From: Silvimonas amylolytica
GTDB lineage: Bacteria > Pseudomonadota > Gammaproteobacteria > Burkholderiales > Chitinibacteraceae
Length of the DNA stretch: 64,000 bases
Assembly: GCF_014645555.1 (NCBI RefSeq)
Contig: NZ_BMLY01000003.1
Span: 1-64,000 of the forward strand
Direction: 5' to 3'
This document shows positions 35,867 to 43,898 of this stretch, in pieces; positions within the stretch are counted from its first letter, which is position 1; every line of letters begins with the position of its first letter. The notes under the pieces were generated by a model. That model ran no database searches and was not told the DNA's origin. It worked only from the letters and a program-made list of their open reading frames with translations. The translations under genes were made by a program, and so were the position numbers.

Positions 35867-36622
35867 TCATGCCAACACCAGATTCACCCCTGCGGCTCTC
35901 AATCCCGCCAATGCAGCACCATCGGCCTCTTTGTTCACGATGACCCCCGCCACGTCCCGCACTTTGGCAATCACGTAGGCGGATGCGGCGTTGAGCTTTT
36001 CTTCCGATGCCAGGACGTAGGTCTCTGCCGCCCGCGCCATCAGGGCACGTTTGACGTAGGTTTCTTCCAGATCCCCGGTAGATAGCCCCGCGTCGGCATG
36101 CACGCCTGTGACGCCCATAAAGAAGAGATCCGCCCGGATACGTGCCATGGCTTCTATGGCGCAAGCCCCGACATTGACCACAGAGTGCTTGAACAAACGG
36201 CCGCCTATCATCACCACCTCGACACCCGGATGATTGACCAGTTCTACCGCAACGCTGGGGCTATGCGTCACGACCGTGGCGCGCAGCCCTGGCGGCAGGT
36301 TGCGGGCGATCTGCACGGCGGTAGTGCCACCATCCAGCAACACGATCTGGCCTGGTTCGATCATGTGCGCGGCCATTTGGGCAATGGCGGCTTTGCCGGT
36401 CGTGGCCACATGCTGGCGCTGCGTGAAGTCGCCAATGGCAGCAGAGACCGGCAATGCGCCGCCATGCACGCGCTGGACTTTGCCTTCAGCGGCAAGTTCA
36501 CGCAGATCGCGGCGAATGGTGTCTTCGGACAAACCCAGTTCCTGGCTTACCGCCTTGGCCTGGATCTGGCCGGTGCGCTGCAGAATATCCAGCAGATATT
36601 GCTTGCGCTGACTGGTCAGCAT
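35867..36622 (-). CDS. DeoR family transcriptional regulator
   Basis: A protein of 251 residues with an N-terminal DeoR helix-turn-helix (about 18-55: QAKAVSQELGLSEDTIRRDLRELAAEGKVQRVHGGA). It also has the C-terminal sugar-phosphate-sensing DeoRC domain (LLDGGTT, VMIGGRLF, LFFMGVTGVHADAGLSTGDLEE). Family members usually repress sugar or nucleoside catabolism and respond to a phosphorylated intermediate. It is divergent from a Nudix hydrolase gene. Two CACGAAATT copies 20 bp apart lie just upstream (36645-36673), so autoregulation and control of the Nudix gene are likely. The inducer is unknown. Confidence 0.92.
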   Translation of the reverse strand: MLTSQRKQYLLDILQRTGQIQAKAVSQELGLSEDTIRRDLRELAAEGKVQRVHGGALPVSAAIGDFTQRQHVATTGKAAIAQMAAHMIEPGQIVLLDGGTTAVQIARNLPPGLRATVVTHSPSVAVELVNHPGVEVVMIGGRLFKHSVVNVGACAIEAMARIRADLFFMGVTGVHADAGLSTGDLEETYVKRALMARAAETYVLASEEKLNAASAYVIAKVRDVAGVIVNKEADGAALAGLRAAGVNLVLA

Positions 36623-36644
36623 GACTTTTTCCTTTGCGCGTTTG

Positions 36645-36673
36645 CACGAAATTTCTTGTTAATTCACGAAATT
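36645..36673. promoter_or_regulatory. Candidate DeoR-type operator, two direct repeats
   Basis: CACGAAATT occurs at 36645-36653 and 36665-36673, exactly 20 bp apart (two helical turns). Each is flanked by G/T-rich bases (GCACGAAATTT; TTCACGAAATTGC). Position: between the divergent starts of the DeoR-family gene and the Nudix gene. Confidence 0.55.
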
Positions 36674-36719
36674 GCATGATAGCGTGAAAAAGGACTCAAG
36701 CAAACCCCTGGAGACAAGC

Positions 36720-37313
36720 ATGGGCACTACGGCGGATCGCGTACGGATCGTGGATGTAAAGGTGTTGTCGGATGACTGGTACGTACTGAAAAAGACGACG
36801 TTCGACTTTCAGCGTGCCAATGGCGAGTGGCAGCGGCAAAGCCGTGAGACCTATGACCGGGGTAATGGTGCGACCATCCTGCTGTACAACCTGGAGAAAC
36901 GCACGGTGGTGTTGATCCGGCAGTTCCGCTTGCCGACATTTGTGAATGACTACCATGGCATGTTGATCGAGACGGCGGCAGGCCTCCTGGATAAGGCATC
37001 TCCAGAAGCGCGTATTCGTGAGGAAGTGGCGGAAGAAACCGGTTACCGCGTGCATGAGGTCAACAAAGTGTTCGAAGCCTTTATGAGCCCCGGCTCGGTG
37101 ACGGAAAGACTCTACTTCTTTGTGGCTCAGTATGATGACGCGCATCGCCTGGCCAGTGGCGGTGGCGTTGCAGAAGAGGGAGAGGACATCGAGGTGCTGG
37201 AACTGCCGTTTGATCGTGCCATGCGCATGATCCAGACCGGCGAGATTGTTGATGGCAAGACCATCATGTTGCTGCAATACGCGGCACTCAATCTGTTTCA
37301 CAACGCGCTGTAA
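36720..37313 (+). CDS. nudK: Nudix hydrolase, GDP-mannose pyrophosphatase NudK-like
   Basis: A Nudix enzyme of 197 residues. The Nudix box is clear: G-x5-E-x7-REUXEEXGU, read from AAGLLDK and the stretch [13 protein letters not shown]-like sequence around residues 90-112. The N-terminus [20 protein letters not shown] and the [17 protein letters not shown] segment are those of the NudK/ADP-ribose diphosphatase branch, which hydrolyses GDP-mannose or ADP-sugars. The symbol is by similarity, and the substrate could be another nucleotide sugar. Start at 36720 with GGAG upstream. Divergent from a DeoR regulator that may control it. Confidence 0.85.
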   Translation: MGTTADRVRIVDVKVLSDDWYVLKKTTFDFQRANGEWQRQSRETYDRGNGATILLYNLEKRTVVLIRQFRLPTFVNDYHGMLIETAAGLLDKASPEARIREEVAEETGYRVHEVNKVFEAFMSPGSVTERLYFFVAQYDDAHRLASGGGVAEEGEDIEVLELPFDRAMRMIQTGEIVDGKTIMLLQYAALNLFHNAL

Positions 37314-37316
37314 AAC

Positions 37317-37343
37317 AAAACGCCCGCGTATAGCGGGCGTTTT
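37317..37343. terminator. Bidirectional terminator between nudK and tpx
   Basis: AAAACGCCCGC and GCGGGCGTTTT pair around GTATA, immediately after the nudK stop and 17 bases beyond the tpx stop. Confidence 0.88.
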
Positions 37344-37359
37344 CGGGCCTGACCGGTGC

Positions 37360-37860
37360 TTACTTCAGCGCGGCCAGTGCGGCATCGTAATCTGGCTCGT
37401 TGGCGATTTCCGGTACGAGTTCGGTGTGGACGACCTTATCGTTGGCATCCAGCACGACCACTGCACGTGCGGCAACGCCAACCAGCGGGCCACCGGCAAT
37501 CTCTACGCCGTAGTCGTTCAGGAACTGACGGCCACGCATCAGCGACAAGGTCTGCACATTGTTCAGGCCTTCAGCGCCGCAGAAACGGTTTTGGGCAAAC
37601 GGCAGGTCAGCAGAGATGCACAACACCACGGTGTTATCGAGCTTGCTGGCTTGTTCATTGAACTTGCGCACGCTGGTGGCGCAAGTCGGGGTGTCGATGC
37701 TCGGGAAAATATTCAGTACTTTCTTCTTGCCGGCAAAGGCAGAGAGCGATACATCGGCCAGATCTTTACCCACCAGGGTAAAAGGCTTGGCTTGACTGCC
37801 AACGGCGGGCAGTGCGCCATTGACCGGAACCGGATTGCCGCCGAGGGTCACTTGGGACAT
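37360..37860 (-). CDS. tpx: Thiol peroxidase Tpx
   Basis: This atypical 2-Cys peroxiredoxin reduces hydrogen and lipid peroxides using thioredoxin. The 166-residue protein has the peroxidatic Cys60 in FPSIDTPTC and the resolving Cys94 in NRFCGAEG, both at the normal positions. The N-terminus [12 protein letters not shown] is typical. The ATG ending at 37860 has GGAGA upstream. The upstream region contains a 9-bp GC-rich palindrome and two TTTTGTAGATG repeats, of unknown meaning. Confidence 0.97.
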   Translation of the reverse strand: MSQVTLGGNPVPVNGALPAVGSQAKPFTLVGKDLADVSLSAFAGKKKVLNIFPSIDTPTCATSVRKFNEQASKLDNTVVLCISADLPFAQNRFCGAEGLNNVQTLSLMRGRQFLNDYGVEIAGGPLVGVAARAVVVLDANDKVVHTELVPEIANEPDYDAALAALK

Positions 37861-37892
37861 GAAAATCTCCAGGGAACATGCAGTGTGGGAGG

Positions 37893-37956
37893 CCCGGCCG
37901 GGGGAAACCGGCCGGGAGCACTTTTGTAGATGAAGCTGGTGTTTTTTTTGTAGATG
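37893..37956. promoter_or_regulatory. GC palindrome and repeats upstream of tpx
   Basis: CCCGGCCGG (37893-37901) and CCGGCCGGG (37908-37916) form a 9-bp stem 33-56 bases before the tpx start. Further out, TTTTGTAGATG occurs at 37922-37932 and 37946-37956, 24 bp apart. The second copy overlaps GGTGTTTTTTTTGTAG, which also ends the terminator at 42825-42840. The stem would lie in the tpx leader. Confidence 0.4.
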
Positions 37957-38040
37957 TCCTGCTGCAATGTGCAAGCGGACAGCTCAGCAAATGAGGTTAA
38001 CAGGCCGGCATTTCAAGAGGATGGCAGTGTCTGCCATGGA

Positions 38041-39384
38041 TCAGGGGTAGAACCAGTAAAGCGAATAGCCGCTGGCACCCAGACCGTGTGCATCCAGTTG
38101 CAGAAACACATGGAGTTCATCGTTCACCGTCAGGCCAGCCCGTTTTTTCTCATTGGCGACCAGATAATCACGTGCAGAGAATACCTTCTTGGCCACGACT
38201 TCTTCCTGCGCATTGGTGAGCGTCAGTTCCAGCGAAGGCAAAGCCTGGTCGTAGGGTGCGAGGTTGCGCAGCGAGGCCGAGAGCTGGATGAGCTCCGGGT
38301 GATCGGGTACGAAGATCAGTTCTGAATAGTCTGAACGGAGCAGGCCTGCGTTACGTGGCAATGGCAAATCGCAACCCGCCACCTGACACAACGAGGACAG
38401 CGGCGGCCGCAACCACGGGAAGTTGACGGCCAGTTCGTTCCGGTAACGGATCCCGATTTGTAGCAGCACGGCAAGGACCAGTAGCAAGGCCAGCGGGATA
38501 GCCGCAAGGTGCCATTTTGATTTTGCTTGTGGCAGTGCCAGCAGGGCTTCATCTTCTGCTGTGCGAATCGGGCGGTAGCCCTCACGCTCTTGTTCTTCGG
38601 CTGACCAGGTTTGCAGTGGCACGGTAAAAACCGGCTCTTCATGTTCTGGCGTGGTCAGCGGTTCAGTAGGGGCGACAGGTGCCGGTGCTTCGGCGGGGGG
38701 CTCTGCCGGCGTGAGTGCAGCGGGCGCCGGAGCTGGTTCCGGTGTCGCAACGTAATCATCGTAGTCGCGCGCTTCGGCTTCTGCGGCGACTGCGGCAATG
38801 GCCTGAACGTAATCGTTCTGCAGCCACTCACGCATGGTTTCGGCAGGCGGCGGAGCAGGAGTGGGCTCTGGAGCCGGCAACGAGGGCGCATGCATTGCCA
38901 CGGCAGGCGCGGGCTCAGGTGCTACCTCTGTCGTGGCGGGTGCAGGTTGTGGTGCTGGCCGGGGCGCGGCTACTGGCGGCGGCGGGACCACTGCGGGTGC
39001 TGGCTGTGGAACCGGTATAGCGACGGGCGTCGGCGCTGGGGCAGGTACGGGGCGCGGTACTTCTACGGGTGGCGTCGGTACGAACACCGGTGCAGGAGCC
39101 GGGTGCGCTGTTTCTGGTTTTGGAGCCGGCGCTGCAATGGGTGCCGGCGCGGGCTGGCTCGCCGGCGTAGCGGGTTTAACCTCTGCTGCCGGTTGCGGTG
39201 TTTCCGGGCGAGCTACTTCAGCCTCAGGCGTCGGTGCATCCGGCAAACGCTGCTCCAGGCTGTCACGCGCATTGAAGATGAATGCACATTTGCCGCAACG
39301 TACTTTGCCGCCGTGGGCAGCCAGTTGCGGTTCAGTTACCTTGAAGGCGGTGCGACAGTTGGGGCAGCGCGTGATATAGCTCAT
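38041..39384 (-). CDS. Zinc-ribbon and DUF3426 domain protein
   Basis: A protein of 447 residues, function unknown. N-terminus: an MJ0042-type zinc ribbon, CPNC at 7-10 and CGKC near 30-33. A very long Pro/Ala/Val/Glu-rich linker runs from about residue 50 to 260 (PAPAP repeats, TonB-like). A single transmembrane helix near 302-325 follows (LAAIPLALLLVLAVLLQIGI), then a C-terminal DUF3426 domain of about 110 residues with one Cys pair (LCQVAGCDL). DUF3426 proteins are commonly next to prmA and the accBC genes in betaproteobacteria. Here a 3.3-kb block separates them. Start at the ATG ending at 39384, which places the zinc ribbon at the N-terminus. Confidence 0.88.
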   Translation of the reverse strand: MSYITRCPNCRTAFKVTEPQLAAHGGKVRCGKCAFIFNARDSLEQRLPDAPTPEAEVARPETPQPAAEVKPATPASQPAPAPIAAPAPKPETAHPAPAPVFVPTPPVEVPRPVPAPAPTPVAIPVPQPAPAVVPPPPVAAPRPAPQPAPATTEVAPEPAPAVAMHAPSLPAPEPTPAPPPAETMREWLQNDYVQAIAAVAAEAEARDYDDYVATPEPAPAPAALTPAEPPAEAPAPVAPTEPLTTPEHEEPVFTVPLQTWSAEEQEREGYRPIRTAEDEALLALPQAKSKWHLAAIPLALLLVLAVLLQIGIRYRNELAVNFPWLRPPLSSLCQVAGCDLPLPRNAGLLRSDYSELIFVPDHPELIQLSASLRNLAPYDQALPSLELTLTNAQEEVVAKKVFSARDYLVANEKKRAGLTVNDELHVFLQLDAHGLGASGYSLYWFYP

Positions 39385-39523
39385 GGCCGCGATTCTAGCT
39401 GTTAACGTCAGACTGGTCACGACAGGCTCCGCAGGTTGTCACCCTGAATACGCAGCCAGGCGATGTAACCCGCGGAATATGCGATGATCGTGGGCCTTGA
39501 TCCCGTTCAGGAATTGTACCCAG

Positions 39524-40858
39524 ATGACCCCTTCGGCCAGCCCGGTGACTCACGCCCGCGTTTTGGGGCTAGCCATTCCCATTGCGCTGGCTAATCTCAC
39601 CCAGCCCTTGCTCGCTGCGGTGGATACCGCCATGGCCGGGCATATGACAGACACCTCCGCCATCGGTGGCGTTGCACTGGGCGGCGTGTTTTTCAGCTTC
39701 ATTTTCTGGGGATTTGGTTTCTTGCGCATGGGCACGACCGGTCTGGTTGCGCAGGCCTGGGGGGCGCGGGATTATCTCGCGTTGCGCGATAACCTGTGGC
39801 GGGCAATGTTGTTGGCATTCGCGATTGGGGCCTGCGTGTTAATGCTGCAAACGCCACTTATCGCGCTCACGATCCAGTTGCTGGGCGGGACGTCGGCGGT
39901 ACAAACAGATGCCATCACCTATGCCCATGCCCGTATCTGGTCAGCGCCCCTGGTCCTGGCCAATTTCGTGGTACTGGGATACCTGTTGGGCGTGCAGCGT
40001 GTGCGCCAGGCGCTGGCCCTGCAACTGTGGGTTAATCTGGTCAATGTGCTCGCCGTCTTTTTGTTTGTTCGCCACCTGCAGTGGGGTGTTGCAGGGATTG
40101 GTTATGCCACGGCCTGCGCGGATCTGGCGGGGTTTGGTGCAGGGCTGATGGTTATCCGCCGCCTGTTGCCACGAGGTCTGCCACGCGTGCGGCGCGCGGA
40201 CCTCATGCGCGCGGAACCACTCAAGCGCCTGGCGTTGATCAATCGCGATATTTTCCTGCGCACGCTATTGCTGCTGGGTAGCTTTGGCTGGTTTGCCCAT
40301 GCTGGTGCGCATCAGGGGGATGTAATTCTGGCGGCCAACGCTTTATTGATGAATTTCCAGACCTTCATGGCTTATGGGCTGGACGGACTGGCACATGCCG
40401 TAGAAGCACTGACTGGCGAGGCCATTGGCGCGCAACAGCGGGATCGACTGGTACGTGCCATTCGCATCAGCGCGCTGTGGTCTGGTCTGCTGGCGCTGAT
40501 CTTTACCGTGGTCTACGCCACCACAGGCAACAGCATTGTGGCGCTGCTGACCAACCAGAGTGCCATTCGCCTGGCTGCTGCGCAGTTCTTACCCTGGGCG
40601 GTATTGATGCCGGTGGTGTCGGTATGGGGGTTCTTGATGGATGGCGTTTACATTGGCGCAACCCGCACGCGTGATCTGATGCTATGCATGCTGGTTTGCA
40701 CGGCGTGTTTCCTGGCGTTTGCCCTGGGTTTGCAGCGAATCTGGGGTAATCACGGCCTGTGGTTGGCGATGACCCTGTTCATGGCCCTGCGTGGGGTGAC
40801 GCTGGCCTGGCGTTTGCCGAGGGTGCTGCGCGTGGTGCAACCGGCGCACGCCGTGTGA
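39524..40858 (+). CDS. MATE family exporter (DinF-like)
   Basis: A 444-residue polytopic protein with about twelve hydrophobic segments and MATE/DinF text: LAIPIALANLTQPLLAAVDTAMAGHM at about 14-39, and TTGLVAQAWGARDY near 77-90. It also has NFQTFMAYGLDGLAHAVEALTGEAIGAQ near 280-307, where the DG and E pattern is diagnostic of the DinF subgroup. MATE proteins export cationic drugs or metabolites using Na+ or H+. The substrate is unknown. I start at 39524 (MTPSASP). The longer start at 39497 is possible. Its last 80 bases overlap the 3' end of the convergent membrane-protein gene. Confidence 0.9.
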   Translation: MTPSASPVTHARVLGLAIPIALANLTQPLLAAVDTAMAGHMTDTSAIGGVALGGVFFSFIFWGFGFLRMGTTGLVAQAWGARDYLALRDNLWRAMLLAFAIGACVLMLQTPLIALTIQLLGGTSAVQTDAITYAHARIWSAPLVLANFVVLGYLLGVQRVRQALALQLWVNLVNVLAVFLFVRHLQWGVAGIGYATACADLAGFGAGLMVIRRLLPRGLPRVRRADLMRAEPLKRLALINRDIFLRTLLLLGSFGWFAHAGAHQGDVILAANALLMNFQTFMAYGLDGLAHAVEALTGEAIGAQQRDRLVRAIRISALWSGLLALIFTVVYATTGNSIVALLTNQSAIRLAAAQFLPWAVLMPVVSVWGFLMDGVYIGATRTRDLMLCMLVCTACFLAFALGLQRIWGNHGLWLAMTLFMALRGVTLAWRLPRVLRVVQPAHAV

Positions 40859-41894
40859 TGCTGGTCAGGATCAGGACCGCAAAGAACAGCAACGTCGCGA
40901 CATTGAGCATGCCGCCGGCCTGGCGCACTGCGGGCCAGTGTGCCAGGTCCCCGACAACCCGGAGCAGCAGTGTGATTTGCAGCAACGCGAGCGGCGCGTA
41001 AAACATCGGTCGGTAGCGCAAGCGGCAGCCCGTGAGTGCGGGGATGATAATCGGGGCGTGTCCAAATACCATGCCGACAACAAACCCGATAAACACCATA
41101 TGCAGCACGGCATCGTAATGTGGCATACCCGGAACGAATGGTTGCGCACCGTGCCAGGCGAGTAATGCGCCGGCGAGCGCCAGCCAGGCATAACCGCTCA
41201 GCAAACAAGCGGCGATATACCGTGTCAGGCCATGCTGGCGGAGATTGCGACGGGCTATATCTTCCCGCATCAACCAGAGAGCGACGTTTAACAGCCCCAA
41301 CCCCAATATCGTCGCGTACCAGAAAACGGCGAGTATTGCGCCTGTCACCAGCATCGACAGGGGGAGCCAGGCGCGGCGGGCAGCCTGTTGTGCCTTGGGC
41401 ATCAGACGAGTCAATTCCAGGCGCTCACCGGCGATGGTCAGCACGAGAAAGACCATCCAGCCAGGTACGGCTAGCCAAGGCGCATGGCTATACCAGAGGA
41501 CGAGATCTCCGGCCAGCAAACCCAATACTGCAATCACCAGAAAAGCGTTGAATGGCGCGGGTTGTATCCGGTAGACCTGAAGGCTGGCCAGGGTGAGCAG
41601 CCCCGCACCGGCGATCATCAATATCATGCCGGGCGTGGGCCAGAAGACGGCGGCCAGCGTGCCGATGGCGGTCAGCGCGGGTGCCAGCATGGCCCAACCA
41701 CTTCGTAATGCCATAGCGCGCTCCAGGGCAATCAAGCTGCCAAAGAAGCCGCAGACCATCAGGCTGCCGTGATCAATGATCAGTGCCCCGTTGCCCACTG
41801 GCAGAACAAAACCGAGCCGTGCCAGGCCACCGTACATGCCCGCCAGCAACGCGCTGATGGCCAGGAGCAGTAAAGGCAGCGCAGTACGCTTCAT
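40779..41894 (-). CDS. Polytopic membrane protein, possibly NnrS-like, in NsrR module
   Basis: A protein of 371 residues with about ten to twelve hydrophobic helices and several His residues inside or near membrane segments (IIDHGSLMVCGFFGSLIALERA; MPHYDAVLHMVFIGFVVGMVFGHAPIIIPALTG). The size and intramembrane His pattern remind me of NnrS, a haem/copper membrane protein linked to nitric-oxide tolerance. The resemblance is not strong enough to name it. It starts one base after the MIP18-type gene stop (ATG ending at 41894), so the two are coupled, and NsrR is divergently encoded. C-terminus is Pro/Ala-rich. Overlaps the MATE gene by 80 bp at the 3' end. Confidence 0.6.
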   Translation of the reverse strand: MKRTALPLLLLAISALLAGMYGGLARLGFVLPVGNGALIIDHGSLMVCGFFGSLIALERAMALRSGWAMLAPALTAIGTLAAVFWPTPGMILMIAGAGLLTLASLQVYRIQPAPFNAFLVIAVLGLLAGDLVLWYSHAPWLAVPGWMVFLVLTIAGERLELTRLMPKAQQAARRAWLPLSMLVTGAILAVFWYATILGLGLLNVALWLMREDIARRNLRQHGLTRYIAACLLSGYAWLALAGALLAWHGAQPFVPGMPHYDAVLHMVFIGFVVGMVFGHAPIIIPALTGCRLRYRPMFYAPLALLQITLLLRVVGDLAHWPAVRQAGGMLNVATLLFFAVLILTSITRRAPVAPRAAPSANARPASPHAGP

Positions 41895-41895
41895 G

Positions 41896-42207
41896 TTATT
41901 CGTCCCAACCAAAATGGGCGCGAGCGCGTTCGCTCATCAATGTGGGGGACCAGAGTGGGGCCCATACCAGTTCGATTTCAATGGCATGCGTTGTGCCGAA
42001 CAGTGGGGCTAGCGTATCGTGCACATCTTCTTGCAGCATGTTGCTCATGGGACAGGCGGGGGTGGTCATGGTCATGGCCACATGCAGCGTATCTGGCGTG
42101 ACATCAATGCGGTACACCAGACCCAGATCGACAATATTGATGCCGATTTCCGGATCGATCACGTTTTTGAGCGCTTCGCGCACGGCTTCGGCAGAGAGGC
42201 TGGACAT
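41896..42207 (-). CDS. MIP18/DUF59 family (PaaD/SufT-like) protein
   Basis: A 103-residue MIP18-type protein, with VREALKNVIDPEIGINIVDLGLVYRIDV (about 9-36) and the conserved Cys in MTMTTPACPMSNML (near residue 52). Relatives help insert or repair Fe-S clusters (SufT, yeast Cia2/MIP18) or serve ring-oxygenase maturation (PaaD). It is coupled to a polytopic membrane protein and divergent from nsrR, so a role in protecting or rebuilding Fe-S clusters damaged by nitric oxide is a reasonable inference. Confidence 0.85.
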   Translation of the reverse strand: MSSLSAEAVREALKNVIDPEIGINIVDLGLVYRIDVTPDTLHVAMTMTTPACPMSNMLQEDVHDTLAPLFGTTHAIEIELVWAPLWSPTLMSERARAHFGWDE

Positions 42208-42234
42208 GATCGATTAACCGTCGGGAAGATGGCT

Positions 42235-42282
42235 CTGACCTTAGCACCGCAAACAGCTATAATCAATATATAAAATACATAT
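42235..42282 (+). promoter_or_regulatory. nsrR promoter with overlapping palindromic operator
   Basis: CTGACC (42235-42240), a 17-bp spacer and perfect TATAAT (42258-42263) form a sigma-70 promoter for nsrR. An AT-rich inverted repeat, ATATATA-AAA-TACATAT (42266-42282, one mismatch), covers the predicted start point. It contains AAATACAT, equal to the half-site of known NsrR operators (ATGTATTT-AAATACAT type). Repressor binding here would silence nsrR and could reach the divergent MIP18 gene. Confidence 0.6.
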
Positions 42283-42294
42283 TAAGGAAGCGTC

Positions 42295-42762
42295 ATGCGC
42301 CTGAATGTCTTTACCGACTATTGCCTGCGCACGCTCTTGTACCTGGGCGTGAATAATGACGGATTGGCCACGCGCAGCGATATTGCCACTGCCTACGGCA
42401 TCTCTGATAACCACTTGATGAAGGTGGTGAACTGGCTGGCGCGGCAGGGGTATATCGAAACTGTACGTGGCAAGGGCGGTGGCATGCGGCTCGGGCGTAC
42501 GGCAGACCGTATCAATATCGGAGAACTGGTCCGCGCCAGTGAGTCGGATAGTCCGTTGGTAGAGTGTTTTGATCGCGAGCACTCAGCATGCCGGATCGAC
42601 TCTGTCTGTCGACTGAAGTTTGTGCTGGCCGAGGCGCTTGAAGCACTTTACAAAGTGCTGGATCAATATGTTTTGTCTGACCTGCTCACGGACCCCCGTC
42701 CGTTGGCAAAGATGCTGCATGTGGTGCCTGCCGAAATTCCGGTCAAACAATCAGCAGTATGA
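42295..42762 (+). CDS. nsrR: Nitric-oxide-sensing repressor NsrR (Rrf2 family)
   Basis: NsrR carries a [4Fe-4S] cluster that reacts with NO and releases target promoters. The protein of 155 residues opens [17 protein letters not shown]. It has the winged helix with [34 protein letters not shown], close to the E. coli NsrR text. Three cluster cysteines are visible, Cys91, Cys99 and Cys105, and Asp8 matches the Asp ligand of well-studied NsrR proteins. An IscR-type regulator has a different Cys spacing, so I favour NsrR. Divergent from the MIP18 gene, with a palindromic site over its own promoter. Confidence 0.88.
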   Translation: MRLNVFTDYCLRTLLYLGVNNDGLATRSDIATAYGISDNHLMKVVNWLARQGYIETVRGKGGGMRLGRTADRINIGELVRASESDSPLVECFDREHSACRIDSVCRLKFVLAEALEALYKVLDQYVLSDLLTDPRPLAKMLHVVPAEIPVKQSAV

Positions 42763-42799
42763 GCAAACGGGGCAGTGGGTTGCCTGATCTCAAAACAAC

Positions 42800-42840
42800 C
42801 TACAAAAAAAACACCGCATAAAGCGGTGTTTTTTTTGTAG
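42800..42840. terminator. Bidirectional terminator between nsrR and prmA
   Basis: A perfect 18-bp inverted repeat: CTACAAAAAAAACACCGC (42800-42817) and its complement (42823-42840) around ATAAA, with GC core CACCGC/GCGGTG and A- and T-runs on the flanks. Confidence 0.9.
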
Positions 42841-42856
42841 CGAGGGTGAATGCGCC

Positions 42857-43753
42857 TTATACGTCTGCCTTGCGCGTGCCCGACAGACAAACCCAACCGT
42901 CTTCCTGGCTAGCAGGCAGGAAATTGAACCACACACCGTAGATCGCCACGATTTCATCGGTCTGCTCCTGCAAAATGCCGGAGAGCGCAATATGGCCACC
43001 TGCACGCACACGACCAGCCAGCAACGGCGCCAGGGTCTTGAGCGGGTTGGTCAGAATATTGGCGACAACCACATCGTACTGCCGTTGTGGCGCGGCATCT
43101 GGCAGGAAGAATTCGATCTGCACGTTATTCTGTTCAGCATTTTGGCGTGATGCCACCATGGCTTGCGCATCAATGTCGACACCATGTGTTTCGCCCGAAC
43201 CCAATTTCTGGGCGGCAATGGCCAGAATGCCGGAGCCACAACCGTAATCAAGAACCGTCTCACCTTGCTGGATATTGTTATCCAGCCAGCGCAGGCACAA
43301 GCGGGTGGTCGGGTGGCTACCGGTGCCAAAAGCCAAGCCTGGGTCGAGTACGATGTTGATGGCGCGCGGATCAGGCGATTCGTGCCAGGTAGGGGTGATC
43401 CACAGACGATCGGAGATATGGATCGGGTCAAACTGGGATTGTGTCAGACGTACCCAGTCCTGTTCTTCCACAATCTGCACGACATACAGCGGATTCGGGA
43501 TACCCACTGCGTTGGCGGCCGCGGCGACCAGGAATTCCGGTGCTGCGCCGTCTTCCAGCAAGGCGACAACAATGCTCTTTTCCCACAATTGTTCGAGCGG
43601 TTCGCCTGGCTCGCCAAAAATGGGTTTTTCTTCAGCGGTGCCGGCGGTTGCGTCCTCGATCGATACGGAGAGCGCACCGAGATCAAACAGGGCGTCAGAA
43701 AGCGCCTCGGCATGCCGGGAGTCGGTTTCGATACGAAGTTCTTGCCAGGACAT
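42857..43753 (-). CDS. prmA: Ribosomal protein L11 methyltransferase
   Basis: PrmA trimethylates ribosomal protein L11 using S-adenosylmethionine. The 298-residue protein (293 in E. coli) begins MSWQELRI and has FGTGSHPTTRLCLRWLD near 142-160. The SAM-binding motif VLDYGCGSGILAIAAQKLG is at about 170-188. NILTNPLKTLAPLLAGRV includes the target-binding N-I-L-x-x-P-L. It sits downstream of accC, in the order aroQ-accB-accC-prmA usual in betaproteobacteria. Confidence 0.97.
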   Translation of the reverse strand: MSWQELRIETDSRHAEALSDALFDLGALSVSIEDATAGTAEEKPIFGEPGEPLEQLWEKSIVVALLEDGAAPEFLVAAAANAVGIPNPLYVVQIVEEQDWVRLTQSQFDPIHISDRLWITPTWHESPDPRAINIVLDPGLAFGTGSHPTTRLCLRWLDNNIQQGETVLDYGCGSGILAIAAQKLGSGETHGVDIDAQAMVASRQNAEQNNVQIEFFLPDAAPQRQYDVVVANILTNPLKTLAPLLAGRVRAGGHIALSGILQEQTDEIVAIYGVWFNFLPASQEDGWVCLSGTRKADV

Positions 43754-43847
43754 GATGCTGCCTTAGGACCAAATGACTATTTTCTCACTGCAGCACGCTG
43801 ATCCGCAACGCTATTTCAGCTTTTGCTTGTTGAGTGTGGTATCGCAC

Positions 43848-43885
43848 AAAACAAAAAACGGAGCCAGAGCTCCGTTTTTTGTTTT
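43848..43885 (-). terminator. Terminator after accC
   Basis: A 17-bp perfect inverted repeat: AAAACAAAAAACGGAGC and its complement around CAGA. On the minus strand the GC core is followed by a long U-rich run, 14 bases past the accC stop. Confidence 0.88.
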
Positions 43886-43898
43886 GCCCTGAAGGCAA

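Noticed and set aside
38834-39379. Gly/Ala-repeat protein (GAGAG pattern) on the plus strand
   Set aside because: It is the complement of the Pro/Ala-rich linker of the DUF3426 protein, so the repeat is an artefact.
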